Origin: an uncultured bacterium
GTDB taxonomy: Bacteria > Bacteroidota > Ignavibacteria > Ignavibacteriales > Melioribacteraceae
DNA: 27,109 nucleotides
Assembly: GCA_937936675.1 (NCBI GenBank)
Contig: CALDDL010000292.1
Span: forward strand, 1 to 27,109
Direction: 5' to 3'
In this document: positions 8,929 through 17,066 of the stretch, piece by piece
How the letters are laid out: the number at the start of each line of letters is the position of its first letter
Position numbering within the stretch: position 1 is the first letter of the stretch
Notes under the pieces: generated by a model
Told to the model about the DNA's origin: nothing
The model's database searches: none
The model's input: only the letters and a program-made list of their open reading frames with translations
Position numbers and translations under genes: made by a program

Positions 8929-9974
8929 TAAAAACTAAGTTTATTATTTTACTATTACTAATTATAACTGTGATTGCCGGATGCGATAATTCAGACGATC
9001 CGGTTTCGCCGATACCCACAGAGGTAGGAGATGAATATGTATTCAAGCAAAATGAACTGCTCGGAAGGGGAGTAAATCTTGGCAATGCACTCGAAGCTCC
9101 TAAAGAAGGTGAGTGGGGAGTGTTCTTAAAAGAAGAATATTTTGCATTAATTAAATATGCCGGTTTCAATTCTATTCGTGTTCCGATCAAATGGTCGGCT
9201 CATTCACTAAAATCTTCTCCATATACAATCGATGTAAATTTCTTTTCACGAATCGATTGGGTAATCAATCAAGCGATAAAATATGACCTTGCCGTTATTA
9301 TCAATATTCATCATTATGATGAGATAATGGTTACGCCGGCATCAGAAAAAGAGCGTTTCTTAAAACTTTGGGAACAAATCTCCGAGCGTTATAAAAATCA
9401 ATCTAATAAAGTTTTCTTTGAAATATTGAACGAGCCGAATAGCGCAATGACTGCACAGATTTGGGACCAATACTATAAAGAAGCATTAATGATAATCAGG
9501 AAAACAAATCCGATACGCACCGTATTGATTGGTTTATCTAATTGGGGCGGAGTAAATGGATTAAGCGGACTTACATTACCAGCTAATGAAAATAATGTTA
9601 TAGTCTCTTTCCATTATTATAGTCCATTTGAATTTACTCATCAGGGAGCTGACTGGGTAAATGGTTCAAATGCTTGGTTAGGCAGGAAATGGAATGGAAC
9701 CACATCAGAAAAGAATGCGGTTATTAATGATTTCAATATTATGATAAGCTGGGCTAATTCTAAGAAAGTTCCTCTAAACTTAGGTGAGTTCGGAGCTTTT
9801 TCTAAAGCTGATATGGATTCAAGAATTAGATGGACTGCTTTTATAGCATCTCAAGCAGTAGCTTCTAAAATTAGTTTTCATTATTGGGAGTTCTGTTCCG
9901 GTTTCGGAATCTATGATCTTAATACAAATAAATTTAATGACGGATTACTAAAAGCATTGATTCCTTCTTCTTAA
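8925..9974 (+). CDS. Glycoside hydrolase family 5 (cellulase-like) lipoprotein
   Basis: This is a secreted or outer-membrane-tethered beta-glycanase, probably an endoglucanase or related beta-1,4-glucan or mannan hydrolase. A lipobox (VIAGC, Cys20) precedes a short linker. The catalytic (beta/alpha)8 domain spans about 40-345. GH5 marks include GRGVNLGNALE, the SIRVPIKW strand, NIHHYDE, the acid/base Glu170 in ILNEPN, SFHYYSPFEFTHQG, the nucleophile Glu288 in LGEFGAF, and YWEFCSGFGIYD at the end. The length (349) fits a single-domain enzyme with no carbohydrate-binding module. Substrate specificity cannot be fixed from sequence. The start overlaps DUF502 by 4 nt, and dgt follows after 29 nt. 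Confidence 0.92.
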   Translation: MIKTKFIILLLLIITVIAGCDNSDDPVSPIPTEVGDEYVFKQNELLGRGVNLGNALEAPKEGEWGVFLKEEYFALIKYAGFNSIRVPIKWSAHSLKSSPYTIDVNFFSRIDWVINQAIKYDLAVIINIHHYDEIMVTPASEKERFLKLWEQISERYKNQSNKVFFEILNEPNSAMTAQIWDQYYKEALMIIRKTNPIRTVLIGLSNWGGVNGLSGLTLPANENNVIVSFHYYSPFEFTHQGADWVNGSNAWLGRKWNGTTSEKNAVINDFNIMISWANSKKVPLNLGEFGAFSKADMDSRIRWTAFIASQAVASKISFHYWEFCSGFGIYDLNTNKFNDGLLKALIPSS

Positions 9975-10003
9975 GAATCAACTAAGATGGAAAAAAAAAG
10001 AAA

Positions 10004-11275
10004 ATGAAAAATAAATTTTATAATGAATTTGATGTCGATCGATTAAAGCATAATACAAGAATAGATGATTATCGAACTGCTTTTCAAATCGATAGAGATC
10101 GCATTATCCATTCATCTGAATTTAGAAGGCTTCAAGGAAAGACACAAGTTTTTCTTCCCGGTGAATTTGATTTCTATCGTACAAGACTTACACATTCAAT
10201 AGAAGTGGCACAGATTGGCAGATCAATTTGTAATTTTCTCTTATCAAAAGAAACCGGTATTCTAAATGAAGAATATTTTATTGATCCTGATCTTGTTGAG
10301 TCTATTTGTCTGGCTCATGATATTGGTCATCCACCATTTGGACATAGCGGAGAAAGAATATTAAATAAGTTGATGCAGCCTTTCGGCGGATTTGAAGGTA
10401 ACGCTCAGACTTTACGTTCGATAACTGATAATTTTTATCGCGAAGGCGATAGCCATAGAAGCATGAACCCTACTCGTGCCTTCCTCGATGGAATACTTAA
10501 GTATAAAGCCCTTTATAAAGAATTTAGCAAACCCGAAAATCATTTTCTGTATAATGATCAATCGGAAATAATAAGTTACGTCTTCGATAAAAAAGATTAT
10601 TCAAAAGAATTCAAATCTCCCGAAGCACTTAATGATTTTAAGAGTATTGAATGCCAAATTATGGACTGGGCTGATGATACAGCCTATGCTATAAATGATC
10701 TTGTCGATAGTATTTCGGGTGGTTTTATTAATATAGCAAAGCTTACTAAGTGGGCAGAAAATAATAGTATCACCGGCGAAGAGGAAAAATATATAAACGA
10801 TATTATAGAATGGATTAAGAAAAGGAAATTCAAGGCAAAGTTCGGTTATCAAATCGGTGAATTTATTCGCTCGGTTAAAATCGAAAAACGAAAGTCTTTT
10901 ATTGATAAAAAAACAAATAGATATAAATACAACTTAATCATTGAACCAGAAATATTTAATAAGGTCGAGTTATATAAAAAGATTGCTATTGATATAGTAT
11001 TTAAGTCAACCCAGCTTCACCAGATGGAATATAAAGGAAATAAAATGGTGGAAAGCTTGTTCAACGTATTTCATGAAGGATATATAAAAAATAATCATAA
11101 GTTTAAGATACTGCCGGAATTCAACGATAAATTAGTAAGGGACGCAAAAAGCAAGAATGTAAAGGCACGTCTGATATGCGATTATATTTCGGGAATGACT
11201 GATGCCTATGCAATGAGAACATATAAACGGCTTTTTGATGCCGATTATAGTTCTCTTGCAGATTTAATTACTTAA
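10004..11275 (+). CDS. dgt: dGTP triphosphohydrolase (Dgt-like HD-domain protein)
   Basis: Dgt-type enzymes cleave dNTPs, classically dGTP, to the nucleoside and triphosphate, adjusting dNTP pools. The 423-residue protein has the HD-domain metal ligands: His64 in TRLTHSIEV, His105-Asp106 in CLAHDIGHPPFGHSGE, and the late Asp in WADDTAYAINDLVDS (about 221-237). The N-terminal FRRLQGKTQVF segment is family-typical. The length fits the dGTPase type 2 group rather than the longer E. coli enzyme. The ATG at 10004 overlaps the stop of a six-codon frame beginning at 9987. The gene converges on the metallophosphoesterase gene with an 8-nt overlap of the 3' ends and no terminator between them. Confidence 0.92.
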   Translation: MKNKFYNEFDVDRLKHNTRIDDYRTAFQIDRDRIIHSSEFRRLQGKTQVFLPGEFDFYRTRLTHSIEVAQIGRSICNFLLSKETGILNEEYFIDPDLVESICLAHDIGHPPFGHSGERILNKLMQPFGGFEGNAQTLRSITDNFYREGDSHRSMNPTRAFLDGILKYKALYKEFSKPENHFLYNDQSEIISYVFDKKDYSKEFKSPEALNDFKSIECQIMDWADDTAYAINDLVDSISGGFINIAKLTKWAENNSITGEEEKYINDIIEWIKKRKFKAKFGYQIGEFIRSVKIEKRKSFIDKKTNRYKYNLIIEPEIFNKVELYKKIAIDIVFKSTQLHQMEYKGNKMVESLFNVFHEGYIKNNHKFKILPEFNDKLVRDAKSKNVKARLICDYISGMTDAYAMRTYKRLFDADYSSLADLIT

Positions 11276-12491
11276 AAGTTATAAGCGTAATTTCCGGAGT
11301 TGCATTATATCTTACGGGGGCCAGAGACATACCGAGTCCACGAGTAACAATCATTAACATATCTCCGAAATAAAAATCGCCTTTAACGAATTGCGTTTCA
11401 AAAATTGTAGGAGAAAGTTCATAAAACGGGAATAGCAAAGTAATCTGTCCGCCATGAGTATGACCCGCAAGATAAAGATTGTAATTATGTTCTAAAGCAG
11501 CATCTATTAATTTTTGACGCGGTTGATGTGTAAGAAATATCTTTAAATCGGCTTTTTGACCGCCATTTGTAATTAATTTTATTGTTTTATCTGATATAGT
11601 TTCCACATAAGTATTCGTAACAAAACTCACTTTAATTTTTGCGCCATTTATATCAAAGTACCTATTTTCATTATCGATCATAAAGACATTTTTTTTTGCT
11701 AGGGCAGTTTCTACTGTACGAAGACTCTGTTCGGTATCGCTTCTATCAACCCAATTATCATGGTCTCCGACACAGGAATAAACTCCGTTTTTGGATTTTA
11801 GCATACCGCTATATTTAGCCGAAGTCTCGACGAAATACTTACCCGAAGTAATTAAATCCCCCGCTATTAAAACTAAATCGGCATCTAGAGAATTCACTTT
11901 ATTTACGAATCTGCTTAATCGATTCTCATTAGTATAAGGATCGGCTTGTATGTCAGATATAAAAGCAATCCTGAGCGATTTTAATTTTTCATCTACCGGT
12001 TTATGATATGTTACTTCACGCACTTCAACATTATTATAATCATAAATAACTCTAGAAGGCACATAGAACAAGAAGAAAACTACTAAAGCGAATTGCCCTT
12101 TATAAATTCCGGCAAGTATCCGGTCTTTATGCTTTTTATAGAAAGGATATGCAATTAATCTCGCGATATCGATTAATAAGAAAAAAACTATCGATTGTAA
12201 TATAATCAGGAAATAAATCCAAAAAGGAAATACAATAATATAATTAACAAAAATATTCAGAGGCGGAAATTCAATTGCATCGTTTGTAATAAAATAATAG
12301 ATAAATCCGAGGATAATTCCGATAGGGAATAGATTGAGAAAACCGATCGTTACCCAACGAATTTTTTTAAATAGCTCTAATTTAATTCGAGGAAATAAGT
12401 AAAGAATTGTATTTGAAGTTTTTCGGATAAAATAAAACTGAAAACCAAATATCAAAACGAACATCAAAATAAGTGTGAAAAGATATCTCAT
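11268..12491 (-). CDS. Membrane-anchored calcineurin-like metallophosphoesterase (YkuE/YaeI-like)
   Basis: The 407-residue protein has an N-terminal membrane part with about four hydrophobic helices (2-22, 46-69, 79-110, 131-148). A metallophosphoesterase domain from about 172 follows. Metal-site motifs: ISDIQAD (Asp180, with Gln182 where His is usual), GDL (211-213), GDHDN (242-246, usually GNHD/E), a LTHQP His, and GHTHGGQ. It ends in the family-like TRGLGMSLAPVRYN then PEI. The nearest known relatives by pattern are YaeI/LpxG-like phosphodiesterases acting on membrane-associated phosphate esters; the substrate is unknown. The Gln182 codon (CAA) and Asp243 codon (GAC) were checked in the DNA. 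It is last in a five-gene minus-strand cluster, 56 nt after the crotonase-fold gene. Confidence 0.87.
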   Translation of the reverse strand: MRYLFTLILMFVLIFGFQFYFIRKTSNTILYLFPRIKLELFKKIRWVTIGFLNLFPIGIILGFIYYFITNDAIEFPPLNIFVNYIIVFPFWIYFLIILQSIVFFLLIDIARLIAYPFYKKHKDRILAGIYKGQFALVVFFLFYVPSRVIYDYNNVEVREVTYHKPVDEKLKSLRIAFISDIQADPYTNENRLSRFVNKVNSLDADLVLIAGDLITSGKYFVETSAKYSGMLKSKNGVYSCVGDHDNWVDRSDTEQSLRTVETALAKKNVFMIDNENRYFDINGAKIKVSFVTNTYVETISDKTIKLITNGGQKADLKIFLTHQPRQKLIDAALEHNYNLYLAGHTHGGQITLLFPFYELSPTIFETQFVKGDFYFGDMLMIVTRGLGMSLAPVRYNATPEITLITFK

Positions 12492-12547
12492 ATAATCTCA
12501 TTTATTATCAATAAAGATTAAACCACAAAAAGAGTAAATAAGTTCTA

Positions 12548-13309
12548 TTATTTATAAGAATCTTTAAATTTATTTATAAAATCTTTTACGAACGGAGAAA
12601 GGACGAGACTTCCGCTTAAAGCAGCACGTTCTTCTAGTTCGGTGCTCCAATTCTCGGTACCTTTCCAAAGAGTATTTTTAAGTTCTTTAAGTGCTTCGGG
12701 ATTAGCATTAAGAAATTTTTTAATTATTTGATCTATATCGCGCTCCATCTCCTCGTTCGAGAACGTTATTCTGCTAAATAATCCTGCATTGAAAGCCCAT
12801 TCTGCGCTTAGCCATTCGCCTTCGATGGCAAGTTTAGCAAGATTAGAAAGCCCGATTTTACGTTCTAGAACCGGACCAATTACAAATGGACCGATTCCGA
12901 GACTTAGTTCGCTTAATTTAACCGATGCATTAGCAGAGGCGAGAGAATAATCGCATGCGGCAGCTAAGCCCACTCCGGCTCCAACGCATTTACCATGAAT
13001 TTTAGCGACTATTAATTTGGGGGAGTTCTTAATTGCAAGAAAGAGATCGGCAAAACCCATAAAAAATTTTTTACCAGCTTCAAAATCTTTTAGATTTGAG
13101 AGTTCATCAAATGAAGCTCCGCCGCAGAATACATTCCCTTCGCTTTGGATAATAATCACTTTAACGTCATCGTTGTGATTTAGCGAAACTATACTTTTGG
13201 TAATTTCATTTAATAGAGACGATGGAAGCGAATTACCTTTTGGATTATGAAAGATTATTTGTGCATATCCTTCATGAATTAATAAGTCAGCTTTTATCTG
13301 AGGTGTCAT
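12548..13309 (-). CDS. Enoyl-CoA hydratase/isomerase (crotonase) family protein
   Basis: This 253-residue crotonase-fold protein acts on an acyl-CoA thioester. The oxyanion-hole region FCGGASFDEL (61-70) and GKCVGAGVGLAAACD (106-120) are clear. Aligned by eye with rat crotonase, the second catalytic Glu is kept (Glu134 in LSELSLG) but the first is Gly114. A single acid at this site is known among isomerases and non-hydratase members, so simple hydration should not be assumed. The substrate is unknown. The gene overlaps the HAD gene by 23 nt and lies within the 15384-11268 minus cluster, which holds no other fatty-acid or branched-chain genes to hint at a pathway. Confidence 0.88.
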   Translation of the reverse strand: MTPQIKADLLIHEGYAQIIFHNPKGNSLPSSLLNEITKSIVSLNHNDDVKVIIIQSEGNVFCGGASFDELSNLKDFEAGKKFFMGFADLFLAIKNSPKLIVAKIHGKCVGAGVGLAAACDYSLASANASVKLSELSLGIGPFVIGPVLERKIGLSNLAKLAIEGEWLSAEWAFNAGLFSRITFSNEEMERDIDQIIKKFLNANPEALKELKNTLWKGTENWSTELEERAALSGSLVLSPFVKDFINKFKDSYK

Positions 13310-13949
13310 TTTTTAATATATTTTTTAATTGACTGATATCATCACAAAGAAAATCAGGATTATAAGTTTTTAATATATCGCTGCTTCGATATCCATAAGA
13401 AACGCCGAGAGTATAGGCACCTGCATTTTTACCGCAAAGAATATCGAGCTCTGAATCACCCACCATGATACAATTTTTAGGGAGTGTATCTAATTCTTTA
13501 AGAATATAGAGAAGGGGTTCGGCTGATGGTTTATGCTGAAGTCCCGGTCGCCTTCCCATTATATATGTAAATTTATCTGCAAGACCAAAATGCTTCAGGA
13601 TTAGATCTGCTTGATCCTGCGCCTTAGTTGTAAGAAGAGCTATATTGTATCTGTTTTCATATAAATAATTTATCGTATCTATTACATTCGGATAAATAAT
13701 TGATAAGTCAATATACTCAAAATAAATCGATTTATACTTAGCAATGAACGAATCAAAATCATCGACTGCGAAACCGAAATCGCGAAATAGATCCTCGAAA
13801 TGCATCCCGATTTTTGTATAAAATTGATCTTCAGGCATATCAACATTATAATTGCATTCCTTCAAAGTTTTTACGGTAGCTTGGTAGATAGTTTCGTGAG
13901 AACTCATTAGAGTTCCATCAAGATCAAAAACAATAGTAGTAATATTCAT
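13287..13949 (-). CDS. HAD-superfamily hydrolase, phosphoglycolate-phosphatase-like
   Basis: This 220-residue HAD phosphatase has all four motifs. Motif I is FDLDGTL with nucleophile Asp9 and acid Asp11. Motif II is the LLTTKA threonine near 105. Motif III is the lysine in QHKPSAEP. Motif IV is MVGDSELD, followed by the usual CGKNAGAYTLGVSYGY. The helical cap between motifs I and II (about 16-85) is of the C1 type seen in Gph and PpaX. The substrate is not determined by sequence. The start lies only 2 nt after the DUF1761 stop, and the end overlaps the crotonase-fold gene by 23 nt, so translational coupling is likely. Confidence 0.9.
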   Translation of the reverse strand: MNITTIVFDLDGTLMSSHETIYQATVKTLKECNYNVDMPEDQFYTKIGMHFEDLFRDFGFAVDDFDSFIAKYKSIYFEYIDLSIIYPNVIDTINYLYENRYNIALLTTKAQDQADLILKHFGLADKFTYIMGRRPGLQHKPSAEPLLYILKELDTLPKNCIMVGDSELDILCGKNAGAYTLGVSYGYRSSDILKTYNPDFLCDDISQLKNILKNDTSDKS

Positions 13950-13951
13950 AA

Positions 13952-14362
13952 TTAAAAAGCACCCAATATAAATCCATCGATAAGAAGTACAATTAAATGG
14001 TAACCTCCGTCAACGAATAATTTTTTTAAAGTTTTATGTTCATAAAGTGTATTAATAAGCATAGTCATTGCAGTAAAACCGATCCATACGAGGAAAGCTA
14101 GACGAACTCCCTCGATAATAGTAGTAAAATCAGCATAAGTCATTATTCGAGAAAGTACATAAGCCATTATTAATTGCGCCAAAAAAGCTAATGGATAAGT
14201 CTTAAAAGGAGCAAAACCTTTTTTTAATTCATCTTCGGTAATATCTAATGTTTCTATCCAAATCTTTCCGAATAAAAACTGATTATACCAAATAAATCCA
14301 AGTACCATCGAAACAACACCACATAATAAAACCGCCCAATAATTTACTTCAGCAATTTCCAT
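13952..14362 (-). CDS. DUF1761 family small membrane protein
   Basis: The 136-residue integral membrane protein matches DUF1761 (function unknown). The N-terminal VNYWAVLLCGVVSMVLGFIW helix with the following WYNQFLFGKIW segment is the family hallmark. Three more hydrophobic helices follow at about 50-68, 84-103 and 117-134. I chose the ATG at 14360-14362, which has GAGG five bases upstream; the TTG codon before it sits too close to that site. It is 11 nt downstream of the asparaginase gene and 2 nt upstream of the HAD gene, inside the minus-strand cluster. Confidence 0.85.
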   Translation of the reverse strand: MEIAEVNYWAVLLCGVVSMVLGFIWYNQFLFGKIWIETLDITEDELKKGFAPFKTYPLAFLAQLIMAYVLSRIMTYADFTTIIEGVRLAFLVWIGFTAMTMLINTLYEHKTLKKLFVDGGYHLIVLLIDGFILGAF

Positions 14363-14373
14363 CAAAACCTCTT

Positions 14374-15384
14374 CTATTCATTAAATATTTTTATAACAGG
14401 TTCGCCTTTTTCCAAGTGATAACCGCGGAACATTCCGGGAGTATTAAATTCCATAAGAACATTTCCGGTTTTGTCGATTCCGATTACGCCGCCGAATCCT
14501 CCGAGAGCAGGCAGTTTCTTTTGAATTACTTCATTTCCTGCTTCGCTAATCGAGAGATTTTTATATTCCATTAAATCAGAAATATCTTTTGCCACTCCGA
14601 GTCGAATAAAGTATTCGCCCCAACCGGTAGAAGAGATTGCACATGTTTTATTATCAGCATAAGTGCCGGCTCCGATTATCGGAGCATCTCCCACTCTCCC
14701 ATATTTCTTATTAGACATTCCTCCTGTGGATGTCCCCGCTGCCAGATTGCCTTTACTATCTAATGCAGCCACTCCTACAGTACCGAATTTCTCAAATATA
14801 TTTATATTATCGAATGAACTTTTTTGTTTCTCTTTTTCAGTTTCTTTTTCACGTTCTTTTATTTTTTTTAAGTCATTTATTCTATCATCGGTTTTGAAAT
14901 AATTATTTTCGACAAACTCGAGACCCATTTCCTTAGCGAATTTTTCTGCGCCATCGGAGATCATCATAACGTGCGGAGATTTTTCCATTACAAGACGAGC
15001 AAGAGCTATAGGACTTTTAACGTGCTTAATTCCTGCAACTGCACCGGCTCTTAAATTATCGCCGCTCATAATTGAAGCATCTAGTTCCACATCGCCATCA
15101 GCATTTAGCACTGCTCCTTTGCCGGCATTAAATAAAGGTGAATTCTCCAAAATTTGAATCGCTGATTCAACTGCATCTAAAGCATCTCCGCCGTTTTTTA
15201 GAATCTGAAAACCTTTATCTAAAGCCTCGTTTAGTTTTGCTCGGTATTCTTTTTCTTGCTCCGGAGAGATAACTTTTTTAGACATGCTTCCTGCGCCACC
15301 ATGAAGTACTATTCCGAATTTTGGGTTTTCTTGTGCACTGATTGTAAGAATCGAGATTACAAATATTAAGATGAATTTTTTCAT
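14374..15384 (-). CDS. Exported isoaspartyl peptidase / L-asparaginase (plant-type, Ntn-hydrolase)
   Basis: This threonine peptidase family (T2) self-cleaves to create an N-terminal Thr nucleophile, then hydrolyses isoaspartyl dipeptides and asparagine. From the ATG at 15382-15384 the protein has 336 residues with a signal peptide (MKKFILIFVISILTISAQ), so it acts outside the cytoplasm. Seen motifs: VLHGGAGSM, GDALDAVESAI, NAGKGAVLNADG, ELDASIMSG, then the cleavage site FG/TVGVAALD (Thr202) and GTSTGGMSNK, with GRVGDAPIIGAGTYAD. A highly charged stretch (KEREKETEKEKQK) ends the alpha chain just before the cut. The frame is open 26 codons further upstream, but that extension ignores the signal peptide. 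First gene of the minus cluster. Confidence 0.93.
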   Translation of the reverse strand: MKKFILIFVISILTISAQENPKFGIVLHGGAGSMSKKVISPEQEKEYRAKLNEALDKGFQILKNGGDALDAVESAIQILENSPLFNAGKGAVLNADGDVELDASIMSGDNLRAGAVAGIKHVKSPIALARLVMEKSPHVMMISDGAEKFAKEMGLEFVENNYFKTDDRINDLKKIKEREKETEKEKQKSSFDNINIFEKFGTVGVAALDSKGNLAAGTSTGGMSNKKYGRVGDAPIIGAGTYADNKTCAISSTGWGEYFIRLGVAKDISDLMEYKNLSISEAGNEVIQKKLPALGGFGGVIGIDKTGNVLMEFNTPGMFRGYHLEKGEPVIKIFNE

Positions 15385-15546
15385 TGCAGTCCGTATTTCA
15401 ATTGAATAATAAAAATAAGGATTGAATTTAGGGAATGCAATAAAATATAAAAAAGATATCAATGTGTATTTATTGATTTTTATTTATAAATTTCTTGATA
15501 CAGTAGAAATTTTCTAATTAATAAATCGGTATTCCCCGGAGGAAGG

Positions 15547-16704
15547 ATGAAAGCAAAATATTTACTTCTCTTAATGTTAGTTTTTTTCTTTTTTGTTAAT
15601 CTTGTAAAAGCACAGGATGATGAAGAAAAGGATAAGAAAAAAGACCGCCATGAATTTACAATGGTAAAAGAATTAAAAACCACACCCGTAAAAAGCCAAG
15701 CAAAAACAGGCACCTGCTGGTGCTTCGCCACAACATCATTCATCGAGACCGAGCTTCTTAGAATGGGAAAAGGGGAATATGATTTATCAGAAATGTTTAT
15801 TATTCATAATACTTATCCGATTAAAGCCACAAAATATATGAGATATATGGGAATGGGAAATTTTGGTCCCGGCGGTCAGGCACATGACGTATTTCATATA
15901 ATGGATAAATTTGGTGCAATGCCCGAAGAAGTATATAGCGGAATTATGCCCGGTGATAAAGAACATAATCATGCAGAACTTGAAAATATGCTCGATGGAA
16001 TTTTAAAATCTGCTCTTAAACGTACCGGAACAAAAACCACTACCAATTGGAAAGATATTATCGATTTCACTTTAAATAAATATTTAGGCGAAATCCCTAA
16101 CGAATTTGAATACAAAGGGAAAAAATATACACCAAAAAGTTTCGCTGATGAACTCGGAATCAAATCTTCTGATTATATTGAATTAACTTCATTTTCTCAT
16201 CACCCATTTTATAAAACATTTGTTTTGGAAATACCCGATAACTGGACTGATGACGAATATTATAATGTGCCGATAGATGATATTGTAAAAGTAATGGATT
16301 ATGCAATAGACAAGGGTTATTCGATAGCATGGGATGGTGATGTAGGAAAAGAAAATTTTTATAGCAAACCGGGTTATGCAGTAGTTCCAGTAACTGCAGA
16401 AGACGACCAGACAAAGGAAGAAAAGAAGTTACCAGAAAAAGAAAAACAAATTACTCAAACAGATCGTCAAGATGCGTTTGATACTTATACTACAACTGAT
16501 GATCACTTAATGCACATTACGGGTGTTGCAAAAGATCAAGAAGGTACTAAGTTTTATTATACCAAGAATTCTTGGGGAACTAAAGATCGCAAGTATGATG
16601 GCTTTTGGTATATGAGTGAACCGTTTATAAGATTACGCACAGTTGCAATCATGGTTCATAAAGATGCAATCCCACAGGAGATAAAATCTAAGTTGGGATT
16701 ATAA
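15547..16704 (+). CDS. Exported C1-family cysteine peptidase (bleomycin hydrolase/PepC-like)
   Basis: This papain-fold peptidase most resembles the bleomycin hydrolase/aminopeptidase C branch. It has 385 residues with an N-terminal signal peptide ending near VKAQ, unlike the cytoplasmic family members, and is shorter than the usual ~450. The catalytic set is complete: Gln51 (oxyanion hole) six residues before Cys57 in TGTCWCFA, His323 in HLMHITG, and Asn341 in YTKNSWGT. A lysine/aspartate-rich segment follows the signal. The start ATG has a strong GGAGG four bases away. It is divergent from the exported isoaspartyl peptidase, and the shared 162-nt region presumably holds both promoters. A terminator lies about 170 nt downstream. 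Confidence 0.9.
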   Translation: MKAKYLLLLMLVFFFFVNLVKAQDDEEKDKKKDRHEFTMVKELKTTPVKSQAKTGTCWCFATTSFIETELLRMGKGEYDLSEMFIIHNTYPIKATKYMRYMGMGNFGPGGQAHDVFHIMDKFGAMPEEVYSGIMPGDKEHNHAELENMLDGILKSALKRTGTKTTTNWKDIIDFTLNKYLGEIPNEFEYKGKKYTPKSFADELGIKSSDYIELTSFSHHPFYKTFVLEIPDNWTDDEYYNVPIDDIVKVMDYAIDKGYSIAWDGDVGKENFYSKPGYAVVPVTAEDDQTKEEKKLPEKEKQITQTDRQDAFDTYTTTDDHLMHITGVAKDQEGTKFYYTKNSWGTKDRKYDGFWYMSEPFIRLRTVAIMVHKDAIPQEIKSKLGL

Positions 16705-16860
16705 AAATTTTCTCCGTCAGATTCAGTAGCTAGATCCGCTGAGGGATTAAAAAAGTTTTCTTAGGGATAAATAAGCAGTTTGATTGGATATGTTGGAATT
16801 ATAAAAGTTTTCTCCTGGCTAAATTAATAGAGAGCTTTAGCCCATCTCCTGATAGTTATA
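16701..16860 (+). repeat. Three degenerate copies of a TTATAAAAGTTTTCTCC-type element
   Basis: Short near-identical blocks TTATAAAAATTTTCTCC (about 16700), TTAAAAAAGTTTTCTTA (about 16747) and TTATAAAAGTTTTCTCC (about 16799) recur at roughly 47-52 nt spacing. The third is followed by a GGCTAAA (16817-16823) / TTTAGCC (16836-16842) hairpin. The first overlaps the end of the peptidase gene. They could be decayed intergenic repeats or duplicated 3' elements. Confidence 0.4.
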
Positions 16861-16871
16861 ATTAGAACAAG

Positions 16872-16898
16872 CCGCCCTGCGCCATGGGCGGTTTTTTT
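16872..16898 (+). terminator. Rho-independent terminator after the cysteine peptidase gene
   Basis: A perfect 6-bp GC stem, CCGCCC (16872-16877) and GGGCGG (16886-16891), is followed by seven T. It is well placed to end transcripts from the peptidase gene. The rest of the gap up to 17066 shows no other gene; it should contain the promoter for the downstream protease. Confidence 0.88.
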
Positions 16899-17066
16899 AT
16901 TATCGAGGATAAATTTACTAATCCATAAAATTCTCTTCCATAAGCAAATCAATTTAGCAGTCAAATATCCATTTCAATATAGTTTTGCTATTTTTACACG
17001 TCATTTTTGAAACTATTGTCTTATTTTACTGTATTAGATAAAAGAATATAATTAATCGGATTATTT

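Noticed and set aside
9987..10007. Six-codon frame MEKKRK whose stop overlaps the dgt start
   Set aside because: Too short and A-rich to be a leader peptide with any specificity; probably chance, though coupling cannot be excluded.
14663..14902. 79-residue plus-strand frame inside the isoaspartyl peptidase gene
   Set aside because: Antisense to the Thr202 region; low-complexity Ser/Phe content mirrors the Lys/Glu-rich stretch of the real gene.
15385..15462. 26-codon N-terminal extension of the isoaspartyl peptidase
   Set aside because: It would bury a normal signal peptide (MKKFILIF...) inside the protein; the ATG at 15384 is preferred.
15480..15743. 87-residue minus-strand frame over the start of the cysteine peptidase gene
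   Set aside because: It is antisense to the signal peptide and the catalytic Cys region of a well-supported gene.
16701..16860. CRISPR array
   Set aside because: Only three degenerate short blocks without uniform repeats, unique equal spacers or cas genes.
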